Below are positions 1-7,176 of a stretch of 16,914 nucleotides of DNA, piece after piece. Each line of letters begins with the position of its first letter. Position 1 is the stretch's first letter. Made by a program: the position numbers and the translations under genes. This DNA is from an uncultured Actinomycetes bacterium (GTDB lineage: Bacteria; Actinomycetota; Acidimicrobiia; Acidimicrobiales; Acidimicrobilacustridaceae): NCBI GenBank assembly GCA_937927725.1, contig CALBSE010000043.1:1-16914 (forward strand). Direction: 5' to 3'. The notes below the pieces were generated by a model. The model did no database searches, had not been told where the DNA came from, and was given only the letters and a program-made list of their open reading frames with translations.

Positions 1-767
1 GCCTCTCGGGGCGCCGTAAGGCGCGTCTTGAGGCGGGTCGATTCGTCATTGAAGGCCCGGTTCCCATTGCCGAACTCCTGACTGCCGGCGCCGACCTCGA
101 CGAGCTCTATGTCGATCTCGATCAATGGGCACAGGCCGAGGATCGTTCACCGTTGCGCTCGGTGGTGCGCGACGCCGATGCATCCGGTGTGCCGGTTTGG
201 GGCCTGACTGCCTCGGTCTTCGCATCGGTCAGCGATACAAATTCTCCACAAGGCGCGTTGGCACTGGCACTTCGGACCGTCACGCCGATCAGTGACGTGG
301 CTGCTCTCAACGGGCCGGTCCTGGTGCTCGTCGATATTTCCGATCCCGGCAACGCCGGCACCCTCGTCCGCGCCGCCGAAGCCGCAGGCTGCGCTGGGGT
401 GGTGTTTTCCGGTTCCTCCACCGATCCCTTCGGGCCAAAGGCGGTCCGGGCCGCGGCCGGATCAATCGTTCGCCTGCCGATCGCCGAGGCCTCCGATCTC
501 TCGATGGTCCTCACTGAACTGCGCGAATCTGGCCGAACACTCGTGGCCACAGTGGTCGACGGGGGAGTCGCACCAGAGGCAACAGACCTTTCCGTTCCGG
601 TTGCGATTCTCATCGGCTCCGAGGCTCACGGGCTTTCGTCCGAGGCCGCCGCTGCATGCTCGGCCAAGATCACGATCCCAATGGATTCAGCGGTCGAATC
701 GATAAACGCTGCGGTGGCCGGAGCCGTCGTACTCTTCGAAGCGGCGCGACAGCGCCGAAACGCATGA
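1..767 (+). CDS. SpoU/TrmH-family RNA 2'-O-ribose methyltransferase (partial, 5' end missing)
   Basis: The reading frame is open from base 3, so the gene starts upstream of the window; about 254 residues are visible. It should transfer a methyl group from S-adenosylmethionine to a ribose 2'-OH in rRNA or tRNA. The visible N-terminal part (RRKARLEAGRFVIEGP) resembles the substrate-binding domain in front of many SpoU proteins. The SPOUT knot core follows with its three motifs: motif 1 NAGTLVRAAEAAG (near base 352), motif 2 ILIGSEAHGLSSEA (near 607-648) and motif 3 IPMDSAVESINAAVAGAVV (near 676-730). The C-terminus is complete and the stop is TGA 765-767. An RNA methyltransferase (tsnR-like) just before pheS is the usual actinobacterial arrangement, so 23S rRNA is a likely target, but the exact nucleotide cannot be read from the sequence. 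An ATG at 153 is internal because the conserved frame continues upstream of it. Confidence 0.93.
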   Translation, partial: LSGRRKARLEAGRFVIEGPVPIAELLTAGADLDELYVDLDQWAQAEDRSPLRSVVRDADASGVPVWGLTASVFASVSDTNSPQGALALALRTVTPISDVAALNGPVLVLVDISDPGNAGTLVRAAEAAGCAGVVFSGSSTDPFGPKAVRAAAGSIVRLPIAEASDLSMVLTELRESGRTLVATVVDGGVAPEATDLSVPVAILIGSEAHGLSSEAAAACSAKITIPMDSAVESINAAVAGAVVLFEAARQRRNA

Positions 768-783
768 TCGCTCTTCAAAAGAA

Positions 784-810
784 TTGGACCCACCGACCCG
801 TGGCTAGAAG
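784..810 (+). promoter_or_regulatory. possible pheS promoter
   Basis: The 55-base gap between the methyltransferase and pheS holds TTGGAC (784-789) and, 15 bases on, TAGAAG (805-810), within a CTAGA string also seen in front of tyrS and the 16S gene. If real, transcription would begin around 817, only a few bases before the pheS ATG. The spacing is short and the last base of the -10 is not T, so this is a weak call; read-through from the upstream gene is the alternative. Confidence 0.3.
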
Positions 811-822
811 GCTCATCCTCCG

Positions 823-1860
823 ATGATCGAAGACATCAAACGAATCGGGGCCGAAGCGCCCGCCCGAATCGCTGCGGCGACATCGGTTGAAGAACTTCGC
901 GCGGTCGAAGCTGACCTTCTTGGAAAGAAGGGGGAACTCACTGCACTGAAGAAGGGCATGGGTGGTCTCGATCCCGAAGGTCGCAAGGTCGCTGGTGCTG
1001 CGCTTAACGATGCCCGAGAGGTACTCGAGTCGGCATTGGCTTCCCGTCGTTCCGAACTCGAAGCCGTAGAGCGCGCCGCGAAGGTTGCCGCCGAGCGCCT
1101 CGACCTGACCGAGTTACTTGAACTCCCCGAGCGTGGTTCACTGCATCTGGTCACGCAAACCTGGGACCGCCTCGTCGACGTCTTCATTGGCATGGGTTTC
1201 ACCGTGGCCGAAGGCCCCGAGGTCGAGACCGATTGGTACAACTTTGAAGCGCTCAACATTCCCGCAGCCCATCCCGCTCGCGGCATGTGGGACACGCTCT
1301 ATGTCGACCTCGGCGATCCCGAAACTGTTCTACTTCGCACTCACACCTCGCCAGTGCAGATCCGGGTGATGACCGATGGTGAGCCACCGATCTACGCCGT
1401 TATGCCGGGACGCGTGTATCGACGCGACACAGCAGACGCGTCGCATATGCCGGTGTTTCATCAAATCGAAGGACTTGTTGTCGACCGCAACATTTCCTTT
1501 GCTGATTTAGCGGGAACGCTTGAAGCGTTCACAAGTGCCTACTTCGGCGGTTCAATCCACTCGCGTTTGCGCCCCTCCTATTTCCCATTCACCGAACCTT
1601 CTGCTGAATACGACATCAATTGCGTCTTTTGCGAAGGAAAAGGTTGCCGTACCTGCGGCCAAACCGGTTGGCTTGAACTTGGTGGCTGCGGAATGGTGCA
1701 TCCCACCGTGCTCACGAATGTTGGGCTTGATCCTGAAGAGTGGTCAGGATTTGCGTTTGGCTTTGGCCTCGATCGACTTGCGCTGATGCGTCATGGTGTT
1801 GACGACATCCGCGAGATGTACACCGGCGACGTCCGATTCTTGGAGCAGTTCCCCTCATGA
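823..1860 (+). CDS. pheS: Phenylalanyl-tRNA synthetase alpha subunit
   Basis: Catalytic subunit of the (alpha-beta)2 class II synthetase that attaches phenylalanine to tRNA-Phe in the cytoplasm. The 345-residue length is normal. Residues 1-90 form the helical coiled-coil arm. The catalytic core follows: the HTSP loop (174-177), a motif 2 region YRRDTADASHMPVFHQIEG (199-217), and motif 3 around GFGLDRLA (313-320) with the typical ending ALMRHGVDDIREMYTGDVRFL. Two CxxC pairs (Cys267/270 and Cys275/278) match a cysteine cluster common in bacterial PheS. The ATG at 823 is chosen because the coiled-coil arm begins there; AGAAGG (806-811) is a weak, rather distant ribosome site. The stop overlaps the pheT start as ATGA, so the two subunits are probably translated in a coupled way. 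Confidence 0.98.
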   Translation: MIEDIKRIGAEAPARIAAATSVEELRAVEADLLGKKGELTALKKGMGGLDPEGRKVAGAALNDAREVLESALASRRSELEAVERAAKVAAERLDLTELLELPERGSLHLVTQTWDRLVDVFIGMGFTVAEGPEVETDWYNFEALNIPAAHPARGMWDTLYVDLGDPETVLLRTHTSPVQIRVMTDGEPPIYAVMPGRVYRRDTADASHMPVFHQIEGLVVDRNISFADLAGTLEAFTSAYFGGSIHSRLRPSYFPFTEPSAEYDINCVFCEGKGCRTCGQTGWLELGGCGMVHPTVLTNVGLDPEEWSGFAFGFGLDRLALMRHGVDDIREMYTGDVRFLEQFPS

Positions 1861-4226
1861 AGGTTCTTCTTTCCTGGTTGCAAGAATTTGCTCCGTTTCC
1901 GAGCGACGATCCCGTTGCTCTCGGCGACGTCATGAGTGATCTCGGCATGGCCGTTGAATCAATCGAACGCATTGGTGAAGAGCTCGATGGCATCGTCACC
2001 GCCAAGGTTCTTGAACTTCGCAAGCATCCCGATGCCGACAAGATTCAACTTGTCGACGTCGACCTCGGTGATGGCGAAGCCCTTCAGATTTGCTGTGGCG
2101 CAACCAACCTCACGGTTGGTGATGTCGTTCCGCTTGCCACTCTCGGCACAACAATGCCCGACGGTATGGAAATTGCTCGTCGCAAAATGCGCGGCGAATG
2201 GTCCAACGGCATGCTGTGTTCCGGACGCGAACTCGCTCTTGGCGAGGATCACTCCGGTATCTACATTCTCGATCCGTCACTCGCTCTCGGCACACCAATC
2301 GTCGAAGCCCTCGGCATCACTCCCGATGTCTTGTTTGATCTCGAGATCAATCCCAACCGTCCCGATGCAATGTCAGTTGCTGGTGTTGCGCGCGATCTCG
2401 CAGCTCGGCTGGGCCTGCCATTCGCTATTCCCGAACCAACAGTTGTTGAACTTCCTGGTGATGCAGGTTCGATTGCAACGGTTGACATCGTTGATCCCGA
2501 TCTTTGTGGCATGTTCCACCTTCGGGTGATCGAGGGCATCACTGTCGAACCATCGCCCCGCTGGATTGCCGATCGACTCACGGCACTCGGTATGCGGCCG
2601 ATTAACAACGTGGTCGATGCTTCGAACTATGTGATGCTCGAACTGGGCCAGCCCAATCACACGTACGATTTGGCAAAGGTGCCGGGTGGAGCGCTTCGTG
2701 TCCGATGGGCACGAGAAGGCGAAACCATAACGACACTCGATGGCATCGAACGCACACTCACCAGTGGACGCGACGGAGTCATCACCGATTCAACCGACAC
2801 TGCAATTGGAATCGCCGGTGTGATGGGTGGCGCATCCACTGAAATTTCCGACACCACCACCACAGTGTTGCTCGAGTGCGCATGGTGGCAGCCGATGGCC
2901 ATCGCTCGCTCATCGAAGTTCATGGGGCTTCGCTCCGAAGCCTCGGCTCGCTTTGAGCGTGGCGTCGATCCAGCGATTGCTGACCTTGCCGCCCGTCGCC
3001 TTTCAGAGTTGCTTACGCCATCAGGGGCGCAGCTGATTCAAGGTTCAGTGACCGTCGACGGAGATCTTCCCGTCACGCCTGCAGTTCGTGTGCGTACGTC
3101 GCGAGTGAACCAACTTCTCGGTACCGACATCTCAACGGAACAGATCGTTGCGCTCCTCACGCCGATTGGTTTTCGATGCGAGCCGGCGGGCGATCTCGAC
3201 GTCCTCTCGGTAACGGTCCCCACATTCCGTCCCGACACGACCAACGAAACCGATGTCATCGAGGAAATTGCGCGTCACTTTGGCTACAGCCGCATTGTCG
3301 GTCGTGCTCCAACATCGGCACACACCGGTTCGTTGACACCGCTTCAGCGCGATCGTCGCATCATCCGACAGATTCTTGTTGGGCTTGGCGTGCATGAAGC
3401 AATGCCACTCCCGTTCCTTGCTCCCGGCGACCTTGCGCGATCTGGTCTTCCGCCCGAAGCCGTCACCGTCACGAATCCACTGGCTGCTGAAGAAAGCATC
3501 TTGCGGACGTCGCTTCGGCCCGGTTTGTTGCGCGCGATTGCGTACAACGAATCACATCGAATCGATTCCGCCTCGTTATTCGAAATTGGAAAAGCGTTTG
3601 GTGTTCCCGCTTCTGGGGCCTCGCTGCCCGATGAACGCGAACACCTCGCCATTGCGCTTGCCGGTGCAGATGCGTTCGCTGTTGCAAGAATTTGGGCGGT
3701 TCTCTCTGAAACACTCGGTCTCACCAGCATCACCATCGATCAATCAGCACCGCCCGCGGGTTTGCACCCGGGTCGCAGTGGTGTTCTCGTAAGCGGGGGA
3801 GTCCCCTTGGGCGAAATTGGTGAGATTGATCCTGGCGTTCTCGATGCACTCGGCATTCGGGAGAGGGTTGCGTGGCTGCAGCTCGATCTCGGTGCGTCGC
3901 TCGCTTCGCCTCATGGTGAACATCGCTATCACCACATCAGCCGCTACCCATCGAGCGATCTCGATCTCGCCTTCGAAGTGAACGACAGTGTGACCGCTGC
4001 AACGATTGGGGCGGCGATTCGCGAAGCAGCTGGCCCGCTTCTGGTCGATCTTTCCTTATTCGATGTCTTCCGAGGGCACCCAGTTCCTGACGGCAGCCGC
4101 AGCCTTGCCTATCGATTGCGACTGCAAGCAACCGATCGCACACTTACTGAGGAAGACCTCGGCGGAGTACAGCGTTCGGTCGTTGACGCTCTCGCTGCGA
4201 GAGGCGCGCCGTTGCGCGGCGAATAA
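1857..4226 (+). CDS. pheT: Phenylalanyl-tRNA synthetase beta subunit
   Basis: Structural, tRNA-binding and editing subunit of phenylalanyl-tRNA synthetase, 789 residues, normal for bacterial PheT. The order of domains is readable. An N-terminal EMAP/OB-fold tRNA-binding domain (about 40-150) includes GATNLTVGDVVPLA and MRGEWSNGMLCSGREL. The NPNRPDAMSVAGVARDLA segment follows at about 164-181. The B3/B4 editing region (about 205-375) includes NNVVDASNYVMLELGQPNHT and later FMGLRSEASARFERGVDP. A B5-like region lies at about 395-470. The C-terminal ferredoxin-fold anticodon-binding domain starts near residue 691 (HHISRYPSSDLDLAFEV). The start ATG overlaps the pheS stop by four bases. The stop TAA sits 15 bases from the end of the convergent hemerythrin-like gene; only a 5-bp stem (CGGCG 4217-4221, CGCCG 4227-4231) without a T-run is seen there. 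Confidence 0.98.
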   Translation: MKVLLSWLQEFAPFPSDDPVALGDVMSDLGMAVESIERIGEELDGIVTAKVLELRKHPDADKIQLVDVDLGDGEALQICCGATNLTVGDVVPLATLGTTMPDGMEIARRKMRGEWSNGMLCSGRELALGEDHSGIYILDPSLALGTPIVEALGITPDVLFDLEINPNRPDAMSVAGVARDLAARLGLPFAIPEPTVVELPGDAGSIATVDIVDPDLCGMFHLRVIEGITVEPSPRWIADRLTALGMRPINNVVDASNYVMLELGQPNHTYDLAKVPGGALRVRWAREGETITTLDGIERTLTSGRDGVITDSTDTAIGIAGVMGGASTEISDTTTTVLLECAWWQPMAIARSSKFMGLRSEASARFERGVDPAIADLAARRLSELLTPSGAQLIQGSVTVDGDLPVTPAVRVRTSRVNQLLGTDISTEQIVALLTPIGFRCEPAGDLDVLSVTVPTFRPDTTNETDVIEEIARHFGYSRIVGRAPTSAHTGSLTPLQRDRRIIRQILVGLGVHEAMPLPFLAPGDLARSGLPPEAVTVTNPLAAEESILRTSLRPGLLRAIAYNESHRIDSASLFEIGKAFGVPASGASLPDEREHLAIALAGADAFAVARIWAVLSETLGLTSITIDQSAPPAGLHPGRSGVLVSGGVPLGEIGEIDPGVLDALGIRERVAWLQLDLGASLASPHGEHRYHHISRYPSSDLDLAFEVNDSVTAATIGAAIREAAGPLLVDLSLFDVFRGHPVPDGSRSLAYRLRLQATDRTLTEEDLGGVQRSVVDALAARGAPLRGE

Positions 4227-4241
4227 CGCCGGGGATTCGAC

Positions 4242-4889
4242 CTAAAGGTTTTCGGTCATCGCCTTGAGTCGTTCAGGCGTCTCGACTGATGCGAGAACTT
4301 CCATTGCTGCCGCGACAGCTTCTGGAGGTGCTGCAGCAGTGAAGCCGGCGAGTACCTGTCGGTTATCGGCAATGCGTCGAGCCGGCACGATGTACTTGAA
4401 CCACAGCAGAAGCGTTTCGAATGGCATTTGCGCCATGATCGCTCCTTGGTCGGCGGCCATCTCTTCGTCGGTGACGTGTTCCAAGAGGAGGGGCTCGGCG
4501 TGGGCCTCTTCCGATTCCATGTGAATGAGATAGCGACCGTGGAATCCGCTGAGGCCAAGGACAAAGGAATGCCCTTCGTCGTTGGTCTGAGTTCCGTCAA
4601 ACGATGCGAGGACTGATTCCAGTGCGTCGAGTTCGGCATGAAGCAGAACATGCTGGGCTCGCTCTTCATCGGTGGCACCAGGGACTCGTTGGTCGAGCGG
4701 GGAGAAGATGAACGCGTCTTCTTGGTTCTTGTGATCTCGAAGGATGGTGAAGAGCTCGGAGGCGGCATCCTGAAGCTGACGAACTTGCTCAGGATCGGCA
4801 AAGTCGGTCCGCCCTGCGAGCAGAGAGACCTGCGAGAATGAGTTTCTGATGCCTTTATGGGGTGGGTCGAGCGGGCGTAAGCGGTCCAT
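4242..4889 (-). CDS. Hemerythrin HHE-domain-like protein
   Basis: A 215-residue, mostly helical soluble protein with spaced His and acidic residues typical of HHE/hemerythrin di-iron cation-binding proteins. The pattern is His11 (HKGIR), His53-x3-Glu57 (RDHKNQEDAFIFSPL), His80/His84 (HVLLHAELD), His117, and His123-x3-Glu127 (FHGRYLIHMESEEAHAEPLL). Such domains usually bind a di-iron centre and are used for oxygen, NO or peroxide handling or sensing; which applies here cannot be told. About 65 C-terminal residues follow the domain, with no motif I recognise. There is no signal peptide or membrane segment. The ATG at 4887-4889 is the natural start and a TATGCT -10-like box ends six bases upstream of it, suggesting a leaderless mRNA. 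The gene is divergent from argC and convergent with pheT, so it is an isolated transcription unit inserted between the pheST and arg blocks. No functional link to arginine synthesis is evident. Confidence 0.82.
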   Translation of the reverse strand: MDRLRPLDPPHKGIRNSFSQVSLLAGRTDFADPEQVRQLQDAASELFTILRDHKNQEDAFIFSPLDQRVPGATDEERAQHVLLHAELDALESVLASFDGTQTNDEGHSFVLGLSGFHGRYLIHMESEEAHAEPLLLEHVTDEEMAADQGAIMAQMPFETLLLWFKYIVPARRIADNRQVLAGFTAAAPPEAVAAAMEVLASVETPERLKAMTENL

Positions 4890-4895
4890 TCCGAC

Positions 4896-4901
4896 AGCAT
4901 A
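4896..4901 (-). promoter_or_regulatory. Putative -10 box of the hemerythrin-like gene
   Basis: Read on the - strand this is TATGCT, fitting the actinobacterial TAnnnT pattern. Six bases separate it from the ATG at 4889, which would put the transcription start on the start codon. No TTG-type -35 is seen at the expected distance, so the call rests on the -10 and its position only. Confidence 0.4.
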
Positions 4902-4903
4902 CT

Positions 4904-4914
4904 GAACACAGTTC
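4904..4914. repeat. Small inverted repeat GAAC-ACA-GTTC
   Basis: A perfect 4+3+4 inverted repeat between the hemerythrin-like -10 box and the arg operators. It could be a further operator half-pair or chance; it does not match the ARG-box consensus well. Confidence 0.25.
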
Positions 4915-4926
4915 GATTCTGTATGA

Positions 4927-4944
4927 ACTGCATAACATTGCAGG
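4927..4944. promoter_or_regulatory. ARG box 1 (putative ArgR operator)
   Basis: The core TGCATAACATTGCA (4929-4942) has perfect outer symmetry CTGCA...TGCAG (4928-4943) and matches the ARG-box form known from actinobacteria, TGCAT-N4-ATGCA, in most positions. It overlaps the proposed argC -35 hexamer, so a bound ArgR hexamer would block RNA polymerase. The encoded ArgR at 10185-10673 is the expected ligand. Confidence 0.72.
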
Positions 4945-4966
4945 CTTTTGAATAATTGTGTACTGT
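4938..4966 (+). promoter_or_regulatory. argC operon promoter
   Basis: TTGCAG (4938-4943), a 17-base spacer and TACTGT (4961-4966) make a plausible sigma-70-type actinobacterial promoter of TTGnnn-TAnnnT form. Seven bases after the -10 lies the GTG at 4973, so the mRNA would begin at or next to the start codon. Both hexamers overlap the two ARG boxes, which fits repression by occlusion. Confidence 0.6.
4947..4964. promoter_or_regulatory. ARG box 2 (putative ArgR operator)
   Basis: The core TGAATAATTGTGTA (4949-4962) matches the left half of the enterobacterial/Bacillus-type box TGAATwwwwATTCA exactly, while the right half is degenerate. As an 18-bp box it lies 2 bp after box 1, giving a 20-bp centre-to-centre spacing like the paired ARG boxes known from other bacteria (2-3 bp gaps). 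It reaches into the proposed -10 hexamer of argC. Confidence 0.62.
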
Positions 4967-4972
4967 TCTTGG

Positions 4973-6016
4973 GTGACTTCTGTTGGAATTATCGGCGCCT
5001 CGGGGTTCACCGGGGCGGAACTCCTTCGGCTTCTCGCCGCGCACCCAAGCTTCGAGCTCGCATTCGCCACGGGCGATAGTCAGGCCGGCGTCGCAATTGC
5101 CGACCTCTATCCAAGCCTGGCTGCCGCATACGTCGGGCTTGAGTTCACGACCTACGACGACTCTCTGCTTGATGGCGTCGACCTTGTGTTCTGCGGCCTC
5201 CCTCATGGCGCGTCACAAGCACTGATGCCGACACTTGTTCAGAAGGTCAAATGGGTCGTCGATCTTGCCGCCGACTTCCGATTGCAAGACGCGTCGCTGT
5301 ATCCGCAGTGGTACGGCGACTCGCATCCTTGTCCCGAACTTCTTCCGCACTTCGCCTACGGATTGCCCGAGTTGTATCGGGCAGAGATCGCAGCGGCCTC
5401 GGCGATCGCTGTTCCTGGCTGTTATCCAACATGCACAACGTTGGCGCTTGCCCCGCTCATCGTGAATGGCCTCGTTCATCTCGATGGAATCGTGGTTGAC
5501 GCTGCCAGCGGTGTGTCGGGTGCAGGTCGGCCACCCAAACCGAACACCACCTTTTGCACGGTCGACGAGGACTACACCGCTTACGGATTGCTGAATCATC
5601 GGCATACGCCCGAGATCGAACAGAATGTCGCGGCGCTTGCTTCGGCGACAGCCTCGTCGGTGTCGGTGCTGTTTACCCCGCACCTTGCTCCGATGAATCG
5701 AGGCATGCTGGCAACGTGTTATCTCCGGCCTAAGGGTTCACACAGCACTTCTCAACTTCTTGAGATGTATGACGAGTTCTACGCCGATGAACAATTCGTC
5801 GTCGTCGCCGATGGCTCGCCATCAACAAAGGCGTGCCTGGGTTCCAACACTGCGCACGTCACCGTTCGGGCCGATGAGCGCACCGGTCACGTCATTGCGA
5901 TCGGTGCAATCGACAACCTCACAAAGGGTGCGTCCGGTCAAGCTGTGCAATGCGCCAACATCCTCGCCGGATTGCCCGAAGCAACTGGCCTTTCTTTGAT
6001 TGGGGTCTACCCGTGA
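4973..6016 (+). CDS. argC: N-acetyl-gamma-glutamyl-phosphate reductase
   Basis: Third step of the acetylated ornithine pathway: NADPH-dependent reduction of N-acetylglutamyl phosphate to the semialdehyde. With the GTG at 4973 the protein is 347 residues, the normal length. The N-terminus reads TSVGIIGASGFTGAELLRLL, the dinucleotide-binding loop. The catalytic cysteine is Cys150 in AVPGCYPTCTT. NHRHTPEIEQ and FTPHLAPMNRGMLAT supply the conserved histidine regions. An in-frame GTG at 4958 would add five residues (YCSWV), but it lies inside ARG box 2 and upstream of the likely transcription start, so 4973 is preferred. No Shine-Dalgarno sequence precedes it, consistent with a leaderless message. 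It is the first gene of the arg operon, and its stop overlaps the argJ start (GTGA). Confidence 0.97.
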   Translation: MTSVGIIGASGFTGAELLRLLAAHPSFELAFATGDSQAGVAIADLYPSLAAAYVGLEFTTYDDSLLDGVDLVFCGLPHGASQALMPTLVQKVKWVVDLAADFRLQDASLYPQWYGDSHPCPELLPHFAYGLPELYRAEIAAASAIAVPGCYPTCTTLALAPLIVNGLVHLDGIVVDAASGVSGAGRPPKPNTTFCTVDEDYTAYGLLNHRHTPEIEQNVAALASATASSVSVLFTPHLAPMNRGMLATCYLRPKGSHSTSQLLEMYDEFYADEQFVVVADGSPSTKACLGSNTAHVTVRADERTGHVIAIGAIDNLTKGASGQAVQCANILAGLPEATGLSLIGVYP

Positions 6017-7176
6017 GTGTGACCGCTGCTCCCGGTTTCGTCGCTGCCGGAATCGCTGCCGGCATTAAGCCTTCTGGTAATCCTGACCTTTCGCTCGTCG
6101 CAACTGCCGACGGCCTTCCCGTCGCGGCGGCCGGTGTGTTTACGCGCAACAAGATGACTGCAGCGCCTGTGGTCACCACTCGCGCGCATCTTGAAGCCAC
6201 TGGTGGTCATGCAGTTGCTGTCATTCTCAACAGTGGCAATGCAAATGCCGCAACCGGTCAACCGGGACTCGATGATGCCGAAGCAATGTGCGCGTCGGTT
6301 GCATCGGAACTCGGCGTGGACACAAATCAGGTACTTGTGTGCTCAACCGGCCTGATCGGCATCCCCATGCCGATCAGTGTCATTACGGCGGGTATCCCAG
6401 CTGTTGTTGCCGCTCGGTCTTCCGATGGTGGTCAATCTGCTGCGACCGCCATCATGACGACCGACACCGTTGCGAAGCAGGTAGTGGTCAACGGAGGTGG
6501 CTTTGTCGTCGGGGGCATGGCAAAGGGAGCGGCGATGTTGTCGCCGAACATGGCCACAATGCTTGCGGTTCTCACAACCGACGCAGCCGCGACTCCCGAA
6601 CAACTCAAAGCCGCACTCGTGTTCGGCGTCGCCGATTCATTCAACGCTCTCGACGTCGACGGTTGTACGTCAACGAACGACACCGTGTTGTTGCTGGCCA
6701 GCGGTCTTGCTGGCCCGGTCGATGAATCAGCGTTCAATGCTGCAGTTGCAGAAGCATGTGCGAGCCTCGCTGCACAGATGTGTGCCGATGCTGAAGGCGC
6801 TACCAAAGTTGTGCGGATGACTGTCACTGGCGCAACCTCTGATGCCGAGGCGTTGATCGGTGCTCGATATGTCTCGCGGAGCAATCTTGTGAAGTGCTCC
6901 TGGTACGGCTGTGATCCCTATTGGGGTCGGATCGCGAGCGACCTCGGCTCTTGTGGCATTGGCTTTGATCCTACGACGTTCTCGGTTTCCTATGGCGGTG
7001 TCACGGTCTGTCGCGGAGCGGTCGACGCCGATCACGATGCAGCAGCTGTCGCGGCGCATATGGCAGGCCGCAATCTCGAAATCGTTGCCGATCTCGGACT
7101 TGGTTCCGGTACGGCAACGATCCTCACCAACGATCTTTCGCACGCGTACATCGACGAAAACATGGGCACCTCATGA
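6013..7176 (+). CDS. argJ: Glutamate N-acetyltransferase / ornithine acetyltransferase
   Basis: ArgJ moves the acetyl group from N-acetylornithine to glutamate, so the acetyl group is recycled; some members also use acetyl-CoA. That would explain the lack of an argA or argE here. The 387-residue precursor is of typical length. Self-cleavage should occur before Thr182 in KGAAMLSPNMATMLAVLTTD, the family's Ala-Thr-Met-Leu site, giving alpha (1-181) and beta (182-387) chains. Other family stretches visible are VILNSGNANAATG and DVDGCTSTNDTVLLLASG. The GTG at 6013 overlaps the argC stop by four bases and leads directly into VTAAPGFVAAGIAAGIK, the usual N-terminus. An upstream ATG at 5950 would add non-homologous residues encoded within argC and is not used. 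Confidence 0.97.
   Translation: MSVTAAPGFVAAGIAAGIKPSGNPDLSLVATADGLPVAAAGVFTRNKMTAAPVVTTRAHLEATGGHAVAVILNSGNANAATGQPGLDDAEAMCASVASELGVDTNQVLVCSTGLIGIPMPISVITAGIPAVVAARSSDGGQSAATAIMTTDTVAKQVVVNGGGFVVGGMAKGAAMLSPNMATMLAVLTTDAAATPEQLKAALVFGVADSFNALDVDGCTSTNDTVLLLASGLAGPVDESAFNAAVAEACASLAAQMCADAEGATKVVRMTVTGATSDAEALIGARYVSRSNLVKCSWYGCDPYWGRIASDLGSCGIGFDPTTFSVSYGGVTVCRGAVDADHDAAAVAAHMAGRNLEIVADLGLGSGTATILTNDLSHAYIDENMGTS

Noticed and set aside
1621..1659. CxxC pairs in PheS as a possible inserted zinc ribbon
   Set aside because: Similar cysteine clusters are common in bacterial PheS at this place, so it is not an unusual insertion.
4217..4231. CGGCG-AATAA-CGCCG stem at the pheT stop as a terminator
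   Set aside because: Only 5 bp and no T-run on either strand; too weak to call.
4958..4972. Upstream GTG start for argC adding five residues
   Set aside because: It lies within ARG box 2 and ahead of the predicted transcription start; the conserved N-terminus begins at the GTG at 4973.
4256..5206. Long open frame of 316 codons on the - strand across the hemerythrin-like gene and argC
   Set aside because: It overlaps the hemerythrin-like gene in another frame, crosses the argC control region and the argC coding start, and its translation is low in recognisable motifs; it is a shadow frame.
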